From positions 89,424 to 153,423 of the forward strand of contig JAJEGN010000021.1 in assembly GCA_022819855.1 (NCBI GenBank): DNA of 64,000 nucleotides. The letters run 5' to 3'. The stretch is from Gammaproteobacteria bacterium (GTDB lineage Bacteria; Pseudomonadota; Gammaproteobacteria; Steroidobacterales; Rariloculaceae). Below, in pieces: positions 36,142-46,441 of the stretch. The notes under the pieces were generated by a model that searched no databases, had not been told where the DNA came from, and saw only the letters and a program-made list of their open reading frames with translations. The position numbers and the translations under genes are program-made. How positions within the stretch are numbered: position 1 is the stretch's first letter; each line of letters starts with the position of its first letter.

Positions 36142-36214
36142 TTGCGTTTGCGGCAGATCGGGGGCGCGTGTGGCACGCGACCGCACAACAATCTGCGCCC
36201 GTCAACCAGGCGCC

Positions 36215-37225
36215 GTGAGCCGGAAACCGCCAGCGACCCTTCCGGCGATTGCCGTGAGTTCCGGCGAACCGGCCGGTATCGGCCCTGACATCTGCTGCGC
36301 GCTTTGCGACGAGGAATTGCCGGCGCGCCTTGCCGTGCTGGGCGATCCCGAGATTCTCGCTTCGCGGACACGCCAGCTCGGTTTGGAGCTTCAAATCGAA
36401 ATCCTGGACAGCGCGACGGACATCGGGCCGCATCGCCGCGGGACGATGCAGCTGTTCGAGGTGCCTGCAATGTGCTCCGCGGTTCCAGGCCGACTCGACT
36501 CCCGGAACGCGCGCTACGTGCTCGACGTGCTCAAGGTCGGCGCAGGACTATGCATGCAGGGCGAGTGCGACGCACTGGTGACCGCGCCCGTCCAGAAAAG
36601 CGTGATAAGCCGGAGCGGCGTCTCGTTCACGGGTCATACGGAGTTCCTTGCCGAGCTGACCGGCAGCGGACAGGCCGTCATGATGCTCTGCAGCGGATCC
36701 CTGCGCGTCGCGCTCCTTACGACCCATCTGCCGCTGCGCGCCGTGGCCGGCGCACTCGACCGCGCGCGGATCGAGCGAATCGCCACGGTCGTGAGCACGG
36801 AACTGACCGCGCGCTTCGGCATCGCAAGGCCCCGTATTCTCGTGCTCGGACTGAACCCTCACGCGGGCGAAGGCGGCACCCTCGGCGACGAGGAACTGAC
36901 CGTAATCGAACCTGCCCTGGCCGCGCTTCGAGCCCGCGGCATCGACGCGATCGGGCCGGTATCCGCGGACACCGCGTTCACGCCCGAGTCCCTGAGCCGC
37001 TGCGATGTCGTCCTCGCCATGTACCACGACCAGGGATTGCCGGCGCTCAAGGCATCCGGTTTCGGCGCGATCGTCAACGTCACGCTCGGCCTGCCGATCA
37101 TCCGTACCTCGGTCGATCACGGCACCGCGCTCCCGCTTGCCGGCAGCGGACGCGCCCGGCACGACAGCCTGCGCGAAGCCGTGCTCATGGCTGGACGGCT
37201 TGCGCGAACGGCCGGTGCCCGTTGA
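36215..37225 (+). CDS. pdxA: 4-hydroxythreonine-4-phosphate dehydrogenase
   Basis: A 336-residue enzyme of pyridoxal phosphate synthesis that oxidises 4-phosphohydroxy-L-threonine. It shows the N-terminal SSGEPAGIGPDI, metal-binding histidines in SFTGHTEFLAEL, TTHLPL and VVLAMYHDQGLPALK, and GLPIIRTSVDHGTAL near the end. GTG 36215 gives the family-like N-terminus; GTG 36170 would add 15 residues. The stop shares a base with the rsmA start (TGATG), so the two are coupled. The upstream 110-nt element separates it from surA. Confidence 0.9.
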   Translation: MSRKPPATLPAIAVSSGEPAGIGPDICCALCDEELPARLAVLGDPEILASRTRQLGLELQIEILDSATDIGPHRRGTMQLFEVPAMCSAVPGRLDSRNARYVLDVLKVGAGLCMQGECDALVTAPVQKSVISRSGVSFTGHTEFLAELTGSGQAVMMLCSGSLRVALLTTHLPLRAVAGALDRARIERIATVVSTELTARFGIARPRILVLGLNPHAGEGGTLGDEELTVIEPALAALRARGIDAIGPVSADTAFTPESLSRCDVVLAMYHDQGLPALKASGFGAIVNVTLGLPIIRTSVDHGTALPLAGSGRARHDSLREAVLMAGRLARTAGAR

Positions 37226-38004
37226 TGCGGCGCGCGCGCAAACGTCTCGGCCAGCACTTCCTGCACGATCCGATCGTCGTCGGGAAGATTGTCGCCGCGA
37301 TCAATCCGCGGCACGGGGACAGGCTGGTCGAGATCGGCGGCGGTCGCGGCGCGCTGACCGCACCGCTGCTCGAGCGATCCGATGAGCTGCACGTGATCGA
37401 ACTCGACAACGATCTGGCCGGCCTGCTCGAGGAACGCTTCGGCGAGTCGGCGGCGCTGACCGTGCACCGGGGAGACGCGCTCAAGTTCGATTACTCGCGC
37501 TTCGCCGCCGACGGCGCCGCGCTGCGCGTGGTCGGCAACCTGCCGTACAACGTGTCCACACCGCTGCTGTTTCGCCTGCTTGACTTCAGGTCGAACATTC
37601 TCGACATGCACCTCATGCTGCAGAAGGAAGTCGTCGACCGCATGACGGCGCAACCGGGAGGCAAGGACTACGGGCGACTGACAGTGATGCTTGCGGCCTG
37701 GACCGACATCGAGGCGTGTTTCGACATCGGTCCGGGCGCGTTCACGCCGCCGCCGAAGGTCCGCTCGACATTTGTGCGCATCAGACCGCTGCGGACACCG
37801 AGTTTCACCGTCCGCGACGAAACGGCCTTCGCCGGACTCGTCATGCGCCTCTTTTCCATGCGCCGCAAGACGCTTGCGAGGGCTCTGAAAGGCCGACTCA
37901 CCGCCGGCCAGATCGAAGCCGCGGGCATCGAGCCCGGCGCCCGCCCCGAGACGCTGCGGCCCGCAGACTTCGCCCGGCTCGCGGAACTCGAGACCGCGCC
38001 GTGA
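37225..38004 (+). CDS. rsmA: 16S rRNA (adenine1518/1519-N6)-dimethyltransferase
   Basis: A 259-residue KsgA/RsmA methyltransferase that dimethylates two adjacent adenines near the 3' end of 16S rRNA. Features are ARKRLGQHFLHDP, the SAM-binding EIGGGRGALTAPLL, IELDNDL, the catalytic NLPYNVSTPLL and FTPPPKVRSTFVRI. Length and order are normal. The ATG at 37225 overlaps the pdxA stop by one base. A 70-bp gap separates it from apaH; in E. coli this gap holds apaG, which is missing here. Confidence 0.95.
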   Translation: MRRARKRLGQHFLHDPIVVGKIVAAINPRHGDRLVEIGGGRGALTAPLLERSDELHVIELDNDLAGLLEERFGESAALTVHRGDALKFDYSRFAADGAALRVVGNLPYNVSTPLLFRLLDFRSNILDMHLMLQKEVVDRMTAQPGGKDYGRLTVMLAAWTDIEACFDIGPGAFTPPPKVRSTFVRIRPLRTPSFTVRDETAFAGLVMRLFSMRRKTLARALKGRLTAGQIEAAGIEPGARPETLRPADFARLAELETAP

Positions 38005-38074
38005 CGCACCGTGCAATCGGGTACAGGAAGCCGAACGGCCGGTCCGCGGTCGTTACGGTCCAGGGCCTCAAACC

Positions 38075-38890
38075 GTGACGCTCTATGCGGTCGGCGACAT
38101 CCAGGGCTGCGCGGCCGAGTTCGAAGCGTTGCTCGAGGCCGTCGCGTTCCAGCCGGAGCACGACCATCTATGGCTTGTCGGCGACATCGTCAACCGCGGT
38201 CCGGATTCCGCCGGCGTCTTGCGGCGAGTCATCGCGCTCGGCGACAGCGCCAGCTGCGTGCTTGGCAATCACGACCTGCACCTGCTTGCGACCGCTGCCG
38301 ACGTACGCCCGCCAGGGCTGAGCGATTCCTTCGACGATGTGCTGACGGCGCCCGATGCGCCCGAACTCGTCGACTGGCTGCGCCGGCGCCCGATGCTGCA
38401 TCACGACGTGGAACACGGGACCGTACTGGTGCATGCCGGAATTCCGCCGGTCTGGACCCTGGAACAGGCGCTTCATTACGGCGGCGAAGTCGCAACGCTG
38501 CTTTCGGGACGCAACTGGCGCGCTGCGCTCGGAAGCATGTACGGCAACGAACCGAATGCCTGGTCCGAAGACCTGCCGCCGCAGCAAAGAATCCGATACA
38601 CGATCAACGCACTCACGCGCATGCGTTTCTGCGATCGCAGGGGGACACTCGATCTTGAGCACAACGGACCGCCGGGCAGCCAGCCGGCCGGACTCATCCC
38701 CTGGTTCGATGCCCCCCGCCGAGCGCGCGACGTCCACATCGTCTTCGGCCACTGGTCGGCGCTCGGCCTCAAGCGCCGCGCCGACATCACGGCACTCGAC
38801 ACCGGTTGCGTATGGGGCGGCACGCTCACGGCCGTCCCGATCGCTCCGGCCGGAGCGCCGATCGCCGTTCCGGGCCCGGCACGGATCTGA
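38075..38890 (+). CDS. apaH: Symmetrical bis(5'-nucleosyl)-tetraphosphatase
   Basis: A 271-residue metallophosphoesterase that cleaves Ap4A to two ADP. The calcineurin-like motifs are present: VGDIQGC (residues 6-12), GDIVNRGPDS, VLGNHDLHLL, LVHAGIPP and FGHWSALG. It starts at GTG 38075 and closes the conserved block begun by lptD. ApaH has also been linked to RNA decapping in E. coli. Confidence 0.93.
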   Translation: MTLYAVGDIQGCAAEFEALLEAVAFQPEHDHLWLVGDIVNRGPDSAGVLRRVIALGDSASCVLGNHDLHLLATAADVRPPGLSDSFDDVLTAPDAPELVDWLRRRPMLHHDVEHGTVLVHAGIPPVWTLEQALHYGGEVATLLSGRNWRAALGSMYGNEPNAWSEDLPPQQRIRYTINALTRMRFCDRRGTLDLEHNGPPGSQPAGLIPWFDAPRRARDVHIVFGHWSALGLKRRADITALDTGCVWGGTLTAVPIAPAGAPIAVPGPARI

Positions 38891-38953
38891 CCGTGCGAGC
38901 CGCAGATTGGGCATAATGGCGACGGCGTCCGACACAGGGCCAGGAGCCCGATC

Positions 38954-39463
38954 ATGAGCCTGACGATGCCGTTCAACCTGATGGGCTGGATCGAGGACAA
39001 CCGCGAACTGCTGAAACCGCCCGTCTGCAACCGCGAAATGTTCGCGGGATCGGAGTTCATCGTGCAGGTGGTCGGCGGCCCGAACTCGCGCACGGACTAT
39101 CACTACGACGTCGGACCGGAACTGTTCTACCAGGTCGAAGGCGACATGCTGCTCAAGACCGTGCAGGACGGCAGGCTCGTCGACATCCCGATCCGCCAGG
39201 GTGAGATCTTCCTTCTGCCGCCGTGCGTGCCGCATTCGCCGCGACGCTTCGAGAACACGGTCGGGGTCGTCGTCGAGCGGCAGCGCAAACCCGACGAGGA
39301 GGACGGCTTCATGTGGTTCTGCGCGAACTGCAACCACAAGCTCCACGAGGAGTTTCTGCACGTCGCGGACATCGTCCGGGACCTGCCGCCCGTGTTCGAG
39401 CGCTTCTACGGAAACGAGGATGCGCGTACATGCGAGCAGTGCGGCACCGTAATGCAGGCATAA
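38954..39463 (+). CDS. nbaC: 3-hydroxyanthranilate 3,4-dioxygenase
   Basis: A 169-residue cupin dioxygenase opening the 3-hydroxyanthranilate ring to the precursor of quinolinate. Iron ligands are in YHYDVGPELFYQVEGDM and the histidine of CVPHSPRRF. The bacterial form's C-terminal rubredoxin-like iron site is seen as CANCNHK...CEQCG. AGGAG occurs 8 nt before the ATG at 38954, and a CATAAT -10-like box lies further up (about 38913). With kynU and kmo it forms a kynurenine cluster. Tryptophan dioxygenase, formamidase and nadC are not in the window. Confidence 0.93.
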   Translation: MSLTMPFNLMGWIEDNRELLKPPVCNREMFAGSEFIVQVVGGPNSRTDYHYDVGPELFYQVEGDMLLKTVQDGRLVDIPIRQGEIFLLPPCVPHSPRRFENTVGVVVERQRKPDEEDGFMWFCANCNHKLHEEFLHVADIVRDLPPVFERFYGNEDARTCEQCGTVMQA

Positions 39464-39621
39464 GGCCACCAGGAAACCTCTCAACTGCCATGCTTCCCGC
39501 GAGTCAGGCGCGTTATTGGACAGATGCTTGCGACGTGAACGACGACAGCGGTCCGGATCGTTCCAGGTGCCGCTAACCCATCGCGATGCGTGTCCGGCGC
39601 CGCGCACATAGCCCTGAAACC

Positions 39622-40899
39622 ATGGTCTCGACCAGATTCAGCCCAGGCCTGCCCGGCGCGAAGAATCTTGACGCCGACGACGATCTCGCGGGCTTCCGGC
39701 GGCGCTTTCACATGCCGCGAATCGGCAAACGGCCGGCAGTCTACCTGTGCGGGCATTCGCTCGGACTGATGCCGCGGCGCGCCCGAAAGGCCCTCGACAC
39801 GGAACTTGACCGCTGGGCCGAGCGCGGCGTCGAAGGGCACTTCGGCGCGGCCGGCTGGCTCGACTATCACGAACGGTTCAGCACGCCGCTGGCGGCGCTG
39901 CTCGGCGCGCATCCGGACGAAGTCGTGGCGATGAATACGCTCACGACGAATCTTCACCTCATGCTCGTGAGCTTCTTCGAGCCGGACCGGGAACGCTGCA
40001 AGATCGTGATCGAACGCGCCGCGTTTCCTTCCGATCGCTACGCCGTGCAATCGCAACTCACGTTTCACGGTCTCGATCCCGAAAGCGCCCTGCTCGAACT
40101 CGACCCCGACCCGGACACCGGGCTGCTCGACCCGGCCGGACTCGAACGTCTGCTCGCTTCCGAAGGCGAGCGCGTCGCGCTCGTGCTGCTGCCCGGCGTT
40201 CAGTTCCTGACCGGACAGGCGCTTGATCTCAAGGCGTTTGCGGATGTCGGCCGGCGTTTTGGTTGCCGAATCGGTTTCGATCTCGCCCACGCCGTCGGCA
40301 ACCTGCCGCTGGCCATGCATGACTCGGGTGCCGACTTCGCCATCTGGTGCAGCTACAAGTACCTGAACGGCGGCCCCGGCGCAGTGGCCGGTTGCTTCGT
40401 CCACGAACGCTGGGCGACCGACGCCGATCGGCCGCGTTTCGCCGGCTGGTGGGGACACGACAAGCACAGCCGCTTCCGGATGCCGGCCCGGTTTTCCGCG
40501 ATACCCGGCGCCGAAGGCTGGCAGCTCAGCAACCCATCCGTGCTGTCGCTCGCGCCGCTTGCCGCTTCGCTTGAGGTCTTTGCGGCCGCGGGCATCGACC
40601 GCCTGCGCCGAAAATCCGAACGCCTGACGGCCTATCTGGAACACCTGCTCGACACCCGGCTCGAAGAACGGGTCGAGGTCCTCACGCCACGCCGCGCCGC
40701 CGACCGCGGCTGCCAACTCTCTCTCAAGCTTCGCGGCTCCGCTGCTGCAACAGCTCCGGTCCCGAGTCGCCTGCGCAGTGCCGGCGTGATCGCCGATTGG
40801 CGCCCGCCGAGTATTCTCAGGCTCTCGCCCGTACCTCTCTACAACAGCTATCGGGACGTCTACGAAGCCGTTCGAGCGCTCGAACGCGCACTGGGCTGA
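39622..40899 (+). CDS. kynU: Kynureninase
   Basis: A PLP enzyme cleaving 3-hydroxykynurenine to 3-hydroxyanthranilate and alanine. Motifs are VYLCGHSLGLMPRRAR, TTNLHLMLVSFF, FDLAHAVGNLPLAMHD and the PLP lysine in CSYKYLNGGPGA, with AGWWGHDKHSRFRM and SNPSVLSLAPL downstream. About 425 residues from ATG 39622; ATG 39586 would add 12 basic residues, and neither start has a clear ribosome site. It sits between the dioxygenase and kmo genes, all on the + strand. Confidence 0.93.
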   Translation: MVSTRFSPGLPGAKNLDADDDLAGFRRRFHMPRIGKRPAVYLCGHSLGLMPRRARKALDTELDRWAERGVEGHFGAAGWLDYHERFSTPLAALLGAHPDEVVAMNTLTTNLHLMLVSFFEPDRERCKIVIERAAFPSDRYAVQSQLTFHGLDPESALLELDPDPDTGLLDPAGLERLLASEGERVALVLLPGVQFLTGQALDLKAFADVGRRFGCRIGFDLAHAVGNLPLAMHDSGADFAIWCSYKYLNGGPGAVAGCFVHERWATDADRPRFAGWWGHDKHSRFRMPARFSAIPGAEGWQLSNPSVLSLAPLAASLEVFAAAGIDRLRRKSERLTAYLEHLLDTRLEERVEVLTPRRAADRGCQLSLKLRGSAAATAPVPSRLRSAGVIADWRPPSILRLSPVPLYNSYRDVYEAVRALERALG

Positions 40900-40972
40900 T
40901 GGTGCCCCTCCGTCAGGCCGGCGATTCGCGGCAGCTTGCGCGTGTCGGAGCGCTCGCACGCGAGGCAGTCTG

Positions 40973-42334
40973 ATGTCCGCAGCGTCCGACAGGGTCGCGA
41001 TCATCGGCGGCGGCCTCGCCGGCAGCGTGCTGGCGATACTGCTGGCACGGCGCGGCATGACGCCGGTCGTCGTCGAGCGCAGCGCAGCGTACTCGAGCAG
41101 TGCGCCGCCGCGGGGCCGGTCGATCAATCTTGCGCTCGCCGCCCGCGGCATCTCCGCATTGCAACGAGCCGAACTCCTTGACGACATCGAAAACCTGCTC
41201 ATCCCGATGCGCGGCCGGATGCTGCACGAAACGGAAGGCGAGCTGCGATTCGTGCCCTACGGGCAGCGGCGCGACGAGGAGATTCACTCCGTGTCGCGAG
41301 CGGAACTCAACGTCACCCTGCATGCAATCGCGAGCGGACGCTACGGCGTCGAGTACCGGTTCGATCACGAGTGTGTCGACGTCGACACGGTGTCCGGCAA
41401 TGCGGTCATCGCCTCGGCACGCGGACGCGAAGAGCTGGCCGCGGGCGTCACGATCGCAGCCGACGGCGCCGGATCGATCGTCCGCCGCACGCTATGCGAG
41501 GCCGGCGTGCTGAACGCATCCGAGGCGCCGCTGGACCACGGGTACAAGGAGTTCACCCTGCCGGCCACCCGCGACGGGGACTTTGCGCTCGACCCGAACG
41601 CCCTGCACATCTGGCCGCGCGGCGACTTCATGCTGATCGCGCTGCCGAACCGCGACCGAAGTTTCACGGCGACGCTCTTCCTGCCGCTCGAAGGCGCGGT
41701 GAGCTTCGCGAATGTCGGAGCAAGTGCGGCTGCGGATTTCTTCGCCGCAAACTTTCCGGATACGGTCCCGCTCATGGAAGATGTCGAAGCTGACTGGCTG
41801 CTGCATCCGACCGGGCAACTCGGCACGGTCCACTGCAAGCCCTGGCGCTTCAGGGACCGAATCGTGCTGCTCGGCGACGCGGCCCACGCCATCGTCCCCT
41901 TTCACGGCCAGGGGATGAACGCGGCGTTCGAGGACTGTATCGAGTTTGACAACCTTGTCGCCGCGCACGGCGCCGACTGGAACCGCGTTCTCCGCGATTT
42001 CGAGGCGCGCCGCAGCGACAACGCCCGCGCGATCGCCGAGATGGCGCTCGAGAACTACCGCGAAATGCGCGACCGGGTCCGCGACGACGACTTCAGGCTG
42101 CGCACCGAAGTCGCCTTCGAGCTCGAGCGCCGCTTTCCGGAGCGGTTCGTCCCACGCTATTCAATGGTCATGTTCCATCCGGAAATCAGCTATTCGGAGG
42201 CGCAGCAACGTGGCGCCGCGCAGGCTGGTTTGCTCGGTGAGTTGATCGGCGACGCTCGCAGGCTCGAGGACATCGACTTCGACCGCGCACCGGAAATGCT
42301 GGACCGCGTGGCGAGATCAAGCACCGACGGGTAG
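40973..42334 (+). CDS. kmo: Kynurenine 3-monooxygenase
   Basis: A 453-residue FAD monooxygenase hydroxylating kynurenine. The dinucleotide-binding IIGGGLAGSVLAILLARRG is at residues 10-28. The kynurenine-specific GRSINLALAARGISAL and the second FAD motif LLGDAAHAIVPFHGQGMNAAFEDC support the family over UbiH-type enzymes. The C-terminal part (HPEISYSEAQQRG) is shorter than the membrane-anchoring tail of eukaryotic KMO. It is the last gene of the kynurenine set and converges with thyA. Confidence 0.93.
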   Translation: MSAASDRVAIIGGGLAGSVLAILLARRGMTPVVVERSAAYSSSAPPRGRSINLALAARGISALQRAELLDDIENLLIPMRGRMLHETEGELRFVPYGQRRDEEIHSVSRAELNVTLHAIASGRYGVEYRFDHECVDVDTVSGNAVIASARGREELAAGVTIAADGAGSIVRRTLCEAGVLNASEAPLDHGYKEFTLPATRDGDFALDPNALHIWPRGDFMLIALPNRDRSFTATLFLPLEGAVSFANVGASAAADFFAANFPDTVPLMEDVEADWLLHPTGQLGTVHCKPWRFRDRIVLLGDAAHAIVPFHGQGMNAAFEDCIEFDNLVAAHGADWNRVLRDFEARRSDNARAIAEMALENYREMRDRVRDDDFRLRTEVAFELERRFPERFVPRYSMVMFHPEISYSEAQQRGAAQAGLLGELIGDARRLEDIDFDRAPEMLDRVARSSTDG

Positions 42335-42382
42335 TACGCGAGCGCACCGTTGCGAGCGCAAGCGATCGCCTTGCTGCCCGAG

Positions 42383-43177
42383 CTACACCGAGATCGGCGC
42401 CCTGATCCCCGGGTGCGCTTCGTAACCGACCAGTTCGAAATCCTCGTAGCGGTAGTCGAAGATGCTGTCCGGGCGCCGCTTGATGTGCATGCTCGGCAGC
42501 GCCAGCGGCTCGCGCTGCAACTGCTGCTCCGTTTGCTCCAGGTGATTGAGATACAGGTGGCAGTCGCCGCCCGTCCAGACGAAATCCCCCGGTTCGAATC
42601 CCGTCTGCTGGGCCATCATGAGCGTGAGCAGCGAGTACGAGGCGATGTTGAACGGGACGCCGAGGAAGACGTCGGCACTGCGCTGATAGAGCTGGCAGGA
42701 CAGCCTGCCCTGCGCGACCTGGAACTGGAAAAGCGCATGACAGGGAAAAAGCGCCATCTCGTCGAGTTCGCCGACGTTCCAGGCGCTCACGACGATGCGG
42801 CGCGAATCCGGGTCGCTGCGCAGCAACTCGACGGTCTGCTCGATCTGATCGATCCTGCGGCCATCGCCTGTCGGCCAGCTCCGCCACTGGTATCCGTATA
42901 CGGGGCCGAGCTCGCCGTCGGCATCGGCCCATTCATCCCAGATCGAGACGCCGTGCTCGTGCAGGTATTCGATGTTCGTCTCGCCGCGCAGGAACCACAG
43001 GAGTTCATGAATAATCGACCTGAGATGCAGCTTCTTCGTCGTCAGAAGCGGGAAACCCGCACCGAGGTCGAACCGCATCTGGTGGCCGAAGATGCTGAGC
43101 GTGCCGGTCCCCGTGCGGTCGTCCTTCGGAACTCCGCTGTCCCTGATCGTGCGGAGCAAGTCGAGATACTGTTTCAT
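42383..43177 (-). CDS. thyA: Thymidylate synthase
   Basis: A 264-residue enzyme, the same length as E. coli ThyA, making dTMP from dUMP with methylene-tetrahydrofolate. Active-site Cys 146 lies in [12 protein letters not shown]. Other conserved parts are [47 protein letters not shown] and [15 protein letters not shown] 43177 is the family start. It follows lgt on the minus strand after about 70 bp, the usual lgt-thyA pair of gammaproteobacteria. Confidence 0.96.
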   Translation of the reverse strand: MKQYLDLLRTIRDSGVPKDDRTGTGTLSIFGHQMRFDLGAGFPLLTTKKLHLRSIIHELLWFLRGETNIEYLHEHGVSIWDEWADADGELGPVYGYQWRSWPTGDGRRIDQIEQTVELLRSDPDSRRIVVSAWNVGELDEMALFPCHALFQFQVAQGRLSCQLYQRSADVFLGVPFNIASYSLLTLMMAQQTGFEPGDFVWTGGDCHLYLNHLEQTEQQLQREPLALPSMHIKRRPDSIFDYRYEDFELVGYEAHPGIRAPISV

Positions 43178-43247
43178 ACGGGCGTGGACCTCACCGGCCG
43201 CCTTGGGCCAACGTGTCCGATCGTGCCTAACCCACCCTGGTAGTGTT

Positions 43248-44036
43248 TCATGCGGTCGCCGGCTCAGCGGGTCTGCGTCGGTAGGCCAGGTACAGCAGCG
43301 CAACGCCCGCGATCACCATCGGCGCCGACAGCGCCTGGCCCAGCGTAAGCCACCCGAGCGCCAGGTAACCGATATGGTCGTCCGGCAGGCGAACGAACTC
43401 GACGGCGATGCGAAACACGCCGTAGAGCGTCAGAAAGACGCCCGAGACGGCCATCGTCGGTCGCGGTTTCGCCGAGAAGAGGAACAGCGCGACGAAGAGC
43501 ACCACGCCCTCAAGGAACGCTTCGTAGAGCTGGCTCGGATGGCGCGGAATGCCCTCGACCATGACCGCCCACGGCGCATCGGGGCTTGTTGCCTTCCCCC
43601 AGAGCTCACCGTTGATGAAGTTGCCGATGCGTCCGAGCCCGAGGCCGACCGGCACCCAGGGCGCGACGAAGTCGGCGACGGCGAAGAACGGCTGATCGAT
43701 GCGCCTGGCGAACAACAGCATCGCGACCAGCACGCCGATCAGACCGCCATGGAAGGACATCCCGCCTTCCCAGACCCGGAACAGGCTCGCAGGCTCCGCG
43801 ATCAGCCTCGACAGGTCGTAGAACAGCATCGAGCCGAGCCGGCCGCCCACGATTACCCCGAGCGCCACATAGAAGACCAGATCCTCGGCGCGCGCGAGCG
43901 CCACGGGGCTACCGGGGAGCTTCGCCCGATAGCGCACGCCAAGCCAGCCGAGCACGAAGCCCGCCAGATACATGAGCCCATACCAGCGTACGCTGAGCGT
44001 GAACGCGATGGGATCTATGTCCGGATAGGTAAACAG
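43248..44036 (-). CDS. lgt: Prolipoprotein diacylglyceryl transferase, probable CTG start
   Basis: An inner-membrane enzyme that attaches diacylglycerol to the lipobox cysteine of prolipoproteins. It shows [12 protein letters not shown] with the essential His, the Lgt signature [13 protein letters not shown] and [12 protein letters not shown]. The first ATG (43973, [10 protein letters not shown]) would truncate a conserved N-terminus. In-frame upstream codons encode [20 protein letters not shown], a close match to the usual Lgt N-terminus, and are bounded by a TAG about 11 codons further up. No ATG, GTG or TTG lies between, so initiation at CTG 44036 (262 residues) is proposed. No clear ribosome site is seen. 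Confidence 0.88.
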   Translation of the reverse strand: MFTYPDIDPIAFTLSVRWYGLMYLAGFVLGWLGVRYRAKLPGSPVALARAEDLVFYVALGVIVGGRLGSMLFYDLSRLIAEPASLFRVWEGGMSFHGGLIGVLVAMLLFARRIDQPFFAVADFVAPWVPVGLGLGRIGNFINGELWGKATSPDAPWAVMVEGIPRHPSQLYEAFLEGVVLFVALFLFSAKPRPTMAVSGVFLTLYGVFRIAVEFVRLPDDHIGYLALGWLTLGQALSAPMVIAGVALLYLAYRRRPAEPATA

Positions 44037-44256
44037 CGCGGGGTACCGGTTGGCCTGCCCGAAATTCTAAACGCCGCGCCATACCGCTGCCAGCGCGGAC
44101 CGCAGGAATTGGTATAGTGCGGCAGCCCGTGGCGAAACCGCCCGGCGCAGCTTGATGCAGCGAGGCTATCGAACGGCGCGTTGCAAGGCTCACCGGGCCA
44201 GCCACCCGCCACGCACACTCCCGAACACAGCGAGACATTCACGGGCGCCCTACTCC

Positions 44257-46386
44257 ATGAACCGACTCGGCACAGAAACCAGTCCCTACCTGCTGCAGCA
44301 CGCGGACAATCCCGTGCACTGGCATCCCTGGGATCGCGTCGCGCTCGAACTCGCTCGCGAGGCCGACAAGCCCATCCTGCTGTCGATCGGCTACTCGGCC
44401 TGCCACTGGTGCCACGTCATGGCGCACGAATCGTTCGAGGATGCGGATACGGCCGCCGTCATGAATCGCCTCTACGTCAACATCAAGGTGGACCGCGAAG
44501 AACGTCCCGACATCGACCGCATCTACCAGACGGCCCAGCAGATCTTTTCCGGCCGCGCCGGGGGATGGCCCCTGACGATGTTCCTGACCCCCGACAACCA
44601 CCTGCCCATCTTCGCCGGCACCTACTTTCCGAAGACCGCCAACTACGGCATGCCGTCGTTTCGCGATGTCCTGGAGCGGGTCGAGACGTATTTCCGCGAG
44701 AACCGCGACGATGTCCACGCCGCCGGACAGCGGATCGTCGCAGCGCTCGACAACATGACAGCCGTCGAATCCGGCACGTCGACCGCGCAGTTCACGCGCC
44801 GTCCCGTCGATTCCGCCCGCCGCCAGTTCGGCGAGACCTTCGACAACGAATACGGCGGCTTCGGCGGCGCACCGAAGTTTCCGCACGCGACGAATCTCGA
44901 TCTGCTGCTTGAACTGTGGAGCCGCAGCATGGCCGCGGATGCGGTCGACGACGGCGCGAAGAGCATGTGCCTGCAGACTCTCCAACGTATGGCGCTCGGC
45001 GGCCTCTACGACCATCTGGGCGGCGGCTTTTTCCGCTACAGCGTCGATCAGCGCTGGGAGATTCCGCACTTCGAGAAGATGCTCTACGACAATGCGGCCC
45101 TGCTCGCGACCTACGCCGACGCCCACGCGGCCACGGGCGACCCCTTCCATGCACGCATCGCGGCGGATACGGCCGACTGGATCATGCGCGACATGCAAGG
45201 CGAGAACGGCGAGTACTTCGCGACGCTCGATGCGGATTCGGAGGGTCACGAGGGCAAGTTTTACGTCTGGACGCCGGCCGAGTTCGATGCGCTGCTTTCG
45301 CCCGACGAAGCCGCCGCCGCAAAGCGGACCTACGGTCTCGAGGGTCCCGCGAATTTCGAAGGACGTGACTGGCACCTGCGGTTCGCTGCCTCCGATGCCA
45401 GTCTCACGGGAGTTTCCGAAGCCAACGATGCACATTCGGCGTTCCCGGATTCCGACAACTCGGGACTCGTGGCGCTCCCGAACGTCGACGATGCGCAAGC
45501 GGCACTGCTAGCGAGTGCGAGGGAGAAGCTTCTGGGCGCCCGAAACGCCCGAGTCTGGCCCGGGCGTGACGAGAAGGCGATCGTGGCATGGAACGGTCTC
45601 GCGATTGCAGCGATGGCGCAGGCGTCCAGGCAACTCGACCGCCCGGAGCTCGCGGAATCGGCGGCGCGGGCGGCCGATTTCATCCGGGATCGCCTGTGGA
45701 TCGACGGGCGTCTCAAATCGGTCTACAAGGATGGCCGCGCCCGGTTCGCCGCCTACCTCGACGACTACGTCTTCCTTGCTGCGGGTCTGGTTGAACTACT
45801 GCAGTGCCGCTGGCGCACGGCCGACCTCGAGTTCGCGCTGGAGCTCATCGAAGTCGTCCTCACACGCTTCAGCGATCCGTCCGGCGGCTTCTTCTTCGTC
45901 GCGGATGACCATGAGCAGCTCATCCACAAGCCCAAGCCGCTCGCCGACGAAGCGCTTCCCTCGGGCAACGCCGTCGCCGCGCTCACGCTGATCCACCTCG
46001 GTCATCTGCTCGGTGAAATGCGGTATATCGAGGCAGCCGAAGGCACCTTGCGCGCCGCCTTGCCCGTGGTCGAACGCTACCCGCAGGCACACGCGACCCT
46101 GCTGCGCGGCATCCTCCAACTGCTCGAGCCACCGGAACTGCTCATCGTGCGCGGCGAGCCGCAGGAACTCGGGCCATGGCGCGATGCGGCCAGGGAGTTC
46201 AGACCCGACCGGCTCTGCTTCTTCATACCCGCGGCCGCTTCGGGCCTGCCGGGCCTGCTCGCCGAGCGCCGCGCCGGTCCGCGGCCCGTCGCCTGGCTCT
46301 GCCGCGGCACGCATTGCCTCGCCCCGATCGAGGATCCCGAGGAACTCCAGCAAGCGCTTTCCAGGCGCCCGGAGCCTGCGCCGTAG
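44257..46386 (+). CDS. Thioredoxin-fold DUF255 protein (YyaL/SPATA20-like)
   Basis: A 709-residue protein from ATG 44257 ([20 protein letters not shown]). The N-terminal thioredoxin-like domain has the redox pair in [20 protein letters not shown]. An (alpha/alpha)6-barrel glycosidase/epimerase-like domain follows ([51 protein letters not shown]). The family is widespread, and its exact biochemical role is unsettled. Upstream in-frame sequence to 44152 looks non-coding. A TATAGT box at 44113-44118 may be part of its promoter. It is divergent from lgt. Confidence 0.92.
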   Translation: MNRLGTETSPYLLQHADNPVHWHPWDRVALELAREADKPILLSIGYSACHWCHVMAHESFEDADTAAVMNRLYVNIKVDREERPDIDRIYQTAQQIFSGRAGGWPLTMFLTPDNHLPIFAGTYFPKTANYGMPSFRDVLERVETYFRENRDDVHAAGQRIVAALDNMTAVESGTSTAQFTRRPVDSARRQFGETFDNEYGGFGGAPKFPHATNLDLLLELWSRSMAADAVDDGAKSMCLQTLQRMALGGLYDHLGGGFFRYSVDQRWEIPHFEKMLYDNAALLATYADAHAATGDPFHARIAADTADWIMRDMQGENGEYFATLDADSEGHEGKFYVWTPAEFDALLSPDEAAAAKRTYGLEGPANFEGRDWHLRFAASDASLTGVSEANDAHSAFPDSDNSGLVALPNVDDAQAALLASAREKLLGARNARVWPGRDEKAIVAWNGLAIAAMAQASRQLDRPELAESAARAADFIRDRLWIDGRLKSVYKDGRARFAAYLDDYVFLAAGLVELLQCRWRTADLEFALELIEVVLTRFSDPSGGFFFVADDHEQLIHKPKPLADEALPSGNAVAALTLIHLGHLLGEMRYIEAAEGTLRAALPVVERYPQAHATLLRGILQLLEPPELLIVRGEPQELGPWRDAAREFRPDRLCFFIPAAASGLPGLLAERRAGPRPVAWLCRGTHCLAPIEDPEELQQALSRRPEPAP

Positions 46387-46441
46387 AAATCGGTCGAAAC
46401 GGCAATTCGATATCGCGGTCCTTTCTGCACAGGCTCCCGGA

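Noticed and set aside
39481..41202. A 573-codon minus-strand frame opposite kynU and the start of kmo
   Set aside because: Antisense shadow of clearly recognised kynurenine pathway genes.
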